The notes beneath the pieces are model-generated. The model saw only the letters and a program-made list of their open reading frames with translations. It was not told the origin of the DNA and ran no database searches. The translations under genes were made by a program, and so were the position numbers. Below are positions 14,512 to 16,893 of a stretch of 16,893 nucleotides of DNA, one piece after another. This stretch comes from an uncultured Lachnospiraceae bacterium (GTDB lineage Bacteria > Bacillota > Clostridia > Lachnospirales > Lachnospiraceae). Position 1 is the stretch's first letter. Each line of letters opens with the position of its first letter. The stretch spans positions 1 to 16,893 of the forward strand of contig CAJUII010000070.1 in the NCBI GenBank assembly GCA_910586405.1, read 5' to 3'.

Positions 14512-15795
14512 TCAAATATGTGCAAGAGCCTGTTCAATATCGGCAATAATATCATCCGCATTTTCTATTCCAACAGAAAATCTGATCAAATCCGGCTGAA
14601 CCCCCGCCTCCATCAACTGTTCATCGTTCATCTGCCTGTGGGTATGGCTTGCCGGATGAAGTACACAGGTTCTAGCATCCGCTACATGCGTCACAATCGC
14701 AGCCAGCTTCAAGTGATCCATAAAGGATACACTGACCTCCCTGCCTCCCTTTAATCCGAAGGAAATAACACCGCAGGTACCATTCGGCATATACTTCTGT
14801 GCCAACTCATAATATTTATTTCCCTTTAATCCGGGATAATTTACCCAAGCCACTTTATCATTCTGTTCGAGCCAGGTTGCCACCTTTAACGCATTTTCAC
14901 AATGTCTTGGTACTCTCAAATGAAGTGTCTCCAAACCAATGTTGAGCAAAAAGGAGTTCATCGGAGAAGGGATTGACCCCAAATCCCTCATAAGCTGTAC
15001 AGTCGCCTTTGTGATATAAGCGTTCTTTCCAAACTTTTCTGTGTAGGTAACGCCGTGGTATGACTCATCTGGCGTCGTCAGCCCATGAAACTTATCACCG
15101 TACTTTGCCCAGTCGAAATTGCCTGAATCCACAATCGCACCGCCCACACACATTGCATGTCCATCCATGTACTTTGTCGTGGAATGCGTGATGATGTCAA
15201 CACCAAACTCAAATGGACGGCAGTTGATCGGGGTTGCAAATGTATTATCCACAATCAGAGGAACGCCATGTGCATGCGCGACCTTCACAAATTTATCAAA
15301 GTCGAGAACAACTAATGCAGGATTTGCAATAGACTCTGCCACAACACATTTAGTATTATCCTGAAATGCTTTATTTAATGTCTCCTCGTCGGAATCAGGG
15401 TCCACGATTGTACATTCGATACCCATTTTTTTCATAGTAACAGTCAACAGATTAAAAGTTCCACCATAGACTGTAGAGGACAGCACGACATGATCGCCTG
15501 CCTCACAAATATTAAACACTGCATAGTAATTTGCCGCCTGTCCTGAAGAAGTCAGCATAGCTGCCACGCCGCCTTCTAACTCGCAAATTTTCTTAGCAAC
15601 CATATCATTGGTAGGATTTTGTAGTCTAGTATAGAAGTATCCTTCCTTCTCGAGATCAAACAGCTTTCCCATCTCGTCTGAAGTCTCGTATTTGTAAGTT
15701 GTGGATTGATAAATAGGCAGAACTCTTGGCTCTCCATTTTTCGGATGCCATCCTGACTGAATACACTTTGTCTCGATTGAATATCCTTTACTCAT
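14512..15795 (-). CDS. metY: O-acetylhomoserine aminocarboxypropyltransferase (sulfhydrylase), MetY type
   Basis: This PLP enzyme of the Cys/Met-metabolism family makes homocysteine from O-acetylhomoserine and sulfide in the cytoplasm. The 427-residue length is typical for MetY. It has YTRLQNPTND (55-64), the phosphate-binding SSGQA (83-87), Asp183 in IVDNTFATP pairing with the PLP ring nitrogen, and the Schiff-base Lys208 in HSTTKYMDGH. LRFxVG-type ending LIRFSVGIENADDI is also present. The presence of long MetY-specific segments rather than a short MetB/MetC form favours sulfhydrylase. AGGAG lies 8 nt before the ATG at 15795, and a strong promoter lies upstream. I looked for an S-box riboswitch in the short leader and found none. 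The membrane protein gene follows after 13 bp. Confidence 0.95.
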   Translation of the reverse strand: MSKGYSIETKCIQSGWHPKNGEPRVLPIYQSTTYKYETSDEMGKLFDLEKEGYFYTRLQNPTNDMVAKKICELEGGVAAMLTSSGQAANYYAVFNICEAGDHVVLSSTVYGGTFNLLTVTMKKMGIECTIVDPDSDEETLNKAFQDNTKCVVAESIANPALVVLDFDKFVKVAHAHGVPLIVDNTFATPINCRPFEFGVDIITHSTTKYMDGHAMCVGGAIVDSGNFDWAKYGDKFHGLTTPDESYHGVTYTEKFGKNAYITKATVQLMRDLGSIPSPMNSFLLNIGLETLHLRVPRHCENALKVATWLEQNDKVAWVNYPGLKGNKYYELAQKYMPNGTCGVISFGLKGGREVSVSFMDHLKLAAIVTHVADARTCVLHPASHTHRQMNDEQLMEAGVQPDLIRFSVGIENADDIIADIEQALAHI

Positions 15796-15855
15796 GTTGT
15801 CAGCTCCTTTTCATATGATATATCGTACATCTTGATCACTTTATCTTTCTGATGT

Positions 15856-15884
15856 AGTATAACACAAGATACTGTTCAGTTCAA
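15856..15884 (-). promoter_or_regulatory. promoter of metY
   Basis: The minus strand has -35 TTGAAC (15879-15884), a 17-bp spacer and -10 TATACT (15856-15861) with an upstream TG (extended -10). The leader to the ATG is about 55 nt, too short for an S-box riboswitch. Confidence 0.75.
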
Positions 15885-16021
15885 TATTGCTTCTTCTATA
15901 TCATACCGGATTTGACCCTATTTTTCCCGAAAAAATACTTCTTGTATATCTTAACTGCCTATAAATATTTTCTATGGTTTCCTGCTGTATCACTCTTTTT
16001 TCCTAATAACGTAATTTTCTG

Positions 16022-16105
16022 TTATAGATAGATATTGATATAGTTCACATTGAACACCGGTCGGATGCCTGCGCAGTATGAATATCGTTCGTCGCAAACT
16101 TGTGA
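16022..16105 (-). pseudogene. possible C-terminal remnant of a DUF6273-like protein
   Basis: One minus-strand frame reads CDERYSYCAGIRPVFNVNY and stops at a TAA at 16022-16024. A (S)YxxGxRPV-x-N/L ending is typical of DUF6273 and Fib_succ_major-type domains, which end proteins common in gut Firmicutes. There is no start codon or upstream domain; the frame is closed by TGA at 16106-16108. If real, it is a decayed tail. An overlapping 39-codon ATG frame (15990-16109) has no ribosome binding site that I can see. Confidence 0.25.
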
Positions 16106-16112
16106 TCATTAT

Positions 16113-16709
16113 TTACCATCTGTATTCCACAATCTCCTCTAGTGGCTTTCGCGGACGCTGAGACGGCGCTTCATTGGGATAGCCTATTGCGACTGCTCCG
16201 ACAAGCTGATGCTGTGTATTTAGATATGCTACCAGCTCCTTATATGCAAAGCAGGTATTGGCAATCCATAGCGTTCCTAGCCCCAACGCCTCCGCCGCAA
16301 GCAGCATATTTTCAATCGAGGCGCCGATTGAAAGCGTATCACATAGCTCTGCAATCCGATCATCATGATCTACTGGCAAAAACGGGGATCTTGCATTTGT
16401 GTTCAAAACAACGATGACAACTGGTGCCTGCTGCATAATTTTCAATGTATTCATTGCGTCGGGAATCCCATAACGCGATCTAGGTAAGTCCGTTATGCCC
16501 TGTTCCTCACGCTGTAATCCAGACGCCATTACTTTTAATAGTTCTTGCTTCTGTGTACTGCTAAAAACAATATACTTCCACGGTTGTCTGTTTTTGGCAG
16601 ATGGCGCAGCTCTGCCTGCATTTAATATCTCCTCTACTATTTCTTTTGATATATTTTTGTTCTGAAATTTTCGGATGCTTCTGCGATTATAAATTGATTG
16701 TATTGTCAC
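16113..16709 (-). CDS. nitroreductase-family FMN oxidoreductase
   Basis: This 198-residue protein has the family's FMN phosphate-binding start RRSIRKF (9-15), APSAKNRQPWKYIVF (35-49), a middle helix SIGASIENMLLAAEALGLGTLWIA (127-150) and the ending AIGYPNEAPSQRPRKPLEEIV, where the Arg/Lys-Pro stretch is typical. Such enzymes form cytoplasmic dimers and use NAD(P)H to reduce nitro compounds, quinones or flavins; the natural substrate cannot be told. The start codon is GTG at 16709, with AGGTG 7 nt before it. A perfect TATAAT (16762-16767) lies upstream, but its -35 is poor and overlaps the tRNA terminator. No clear terminator follows. The family is secure, the substrate is not. Confidence 0.92.
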   Translation of the reverse strand: MTIQSIYNRRSIRKFQNKNISKEIVEEILNAGRAAPSAKNRQPWKYIVFSSTQKQELLKVMASGLQREEQGITDLPRSRYGIPDAMNTLKIMQQAPVVIVVLNTNARSPFLPVDHDDRIAELCDTLSIGASIENMLLAAEALGLGTLWIANTCFAYKELVAYLNTQHQLVGAVAIGYPNEAPSQRPRKPLEEIVEYRW

Positions 16710-16770
16710 TGTATTTCACCTATTTTTTATTATCATTGCTTAAAACCTACGAGTATCTATTATTATAAAC

Positions 16771-16826
16771 AAATAAAAACCTGACTGAAATCTAGGCATT
16801 ATTCTCCATAAATTCAGTAAGGTTTT
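16771..16826 (-). terminator. rho-independent terminator of the tRNA-Val transcript
   Basis: Two 14-nt arms (16813-16826 and 16776-16789) pair at 13 of 14 positions (AAAACCT-ACTGAA core) around a 23-nt loop. The 3' arm runs into GGTTTTTATTTG on the minus strand, giving the U-run. It begins about 18 bp after the tRNA end. Confidence 0.7.
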
Positions 16827-16843
16827 CAACTTAGAATATAAAA

Positions 16844-16893
16844 TGGGACCTATAGGGCTCGAACCTATGACCCTCTGCTTGTAAGGCAGATGC
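16844..16893 (-). tRNA. tRNA-Val (anticodon UAC), 3' part only
   Basis: The 50 visible nucleotides correspond to tRNA positions 24-73. The anticodon arm TCTGC-CTTACAA-GCAGA gives anticodon TAC, read as UAC for valine GUA codons. The variable loop GGGTC, the T arm ATAGG-TTCGAGC-CCTAT, the acceptor strand AGGTCCC and discriminator A follow. CCA is not encoded. The 5' 23 nt, including the D arm, lie beyond the right edge. It may be the last gene of a tRNA cluster. Confidence 0.93.

Larger units (their letters stand above)
15796..16112. other. 317-bp gap between metY and the nitroreductase gene
   Basis: The left third holds the metY promoter and ribosome binding site. The right third holds a possible coding remnant (16022-16105). 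Between them (about 15890-16020) is AT-rich sequence with one weak A/T hairpin near 15920-15940, and no convincing terminator or RNA gene. Confidence 0.5.

Noticed and set aside
15796..15860. S-box (SAM) riboswitch before metY
   Set aside because: The leader is only about 55 nt and shows none of the conserved S-box stems or an anti-terminator/terminator pair.
1..16893. CRISPR array, IS element with terminal repeats, or prophage
   Set aside because: No regularly spaced direct repeats, no DDE or tyrosine/serine recombinase and no phage structural genes are seen; the only mobile-type gene is the partial PD-(D/E)XK gene.

Overview
This window looks like a piece of chromosome from a low-to-moderate GC Gram-positive anaerobe, most likely a gut member of the Lachnospiraceae (Clostridium cluster XIVa). 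I infer this from protein content and style: an NfnAB-type transhydrogenase pair, formate-tetrahydrofolate ligase, a SpoIIIE/FtsK translocase beside a TepA-type ClpP relative, strong AGGAGG ribosome binding sites, and a Lachnospiraceae-type PD-(D/E)XK 'transposase'. No species can be named from the sequence alone. Every gene I accept lies on the minus strand, so the transcription order runs from high to low coordinates.

Right to left (5' to 3' of transcription): a partial tRNA-Val(UAC) cut by the window edge, with its terminator; a nitroreductase-family FMN protein; a roughly 300-bp gap that holds a possible gene remnant and a good promoter; metY (O-acetylhomoserine sulfhydrylase), followed after 13 bp by a small membrane protein that resembles only the front part of a GT-C glycosyltransferase, then a terminator. 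Next come tepA (ClpP-like serine protease) and ftsK/spoIIIE, a pairing also known from Bacillus subtilis, with a promoter in the short gap between them. Then come fhs, a zinc-ribbon/TM/TPR/chitobiase-C-terminal-domain membrane protein, a promoter, and the 1-nt-overlapping nfnA-nfnB pair with a terminator. After that is a two-TM hypothetical protein with a terminator.

The accessory part is the left end (about 1-3200). A relatively AT-rich two-gene cassette has its own promoter. It encodes a DNA-repair/defence-type AAA ATPase (AAA_15/AAA_21, RloA/AriA-like) overlapping by 20 nt a small TOPRIM protein (RloB/AriB-like). It sits 13 bp upstream of rlmH, the housekeeping 23S rRNA methyltransferase gene known in staphylococci as orfX, the SCC insertion site. 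Downstream of rlmH is a 379-bp stretch with no confident gene but with possible structured DNA or RNA, then the 5' part of a PD-(D/E)XK nuclease-family transposase gene. The ATPase-TOPRIM pair is the best candidate here for a little-described, probably anti-phage, system.

Functional themes: redox and one-carbon metabolism (nfnAB, fhs), sulfur amino-acid synthesis (metY), chromosome segregation and envelope proteostasis (ftsK, tepA), ribosome modification (rlmH), and a defence/mobile corner (ATPase-TOPRIM, PD-(D/E)XK).
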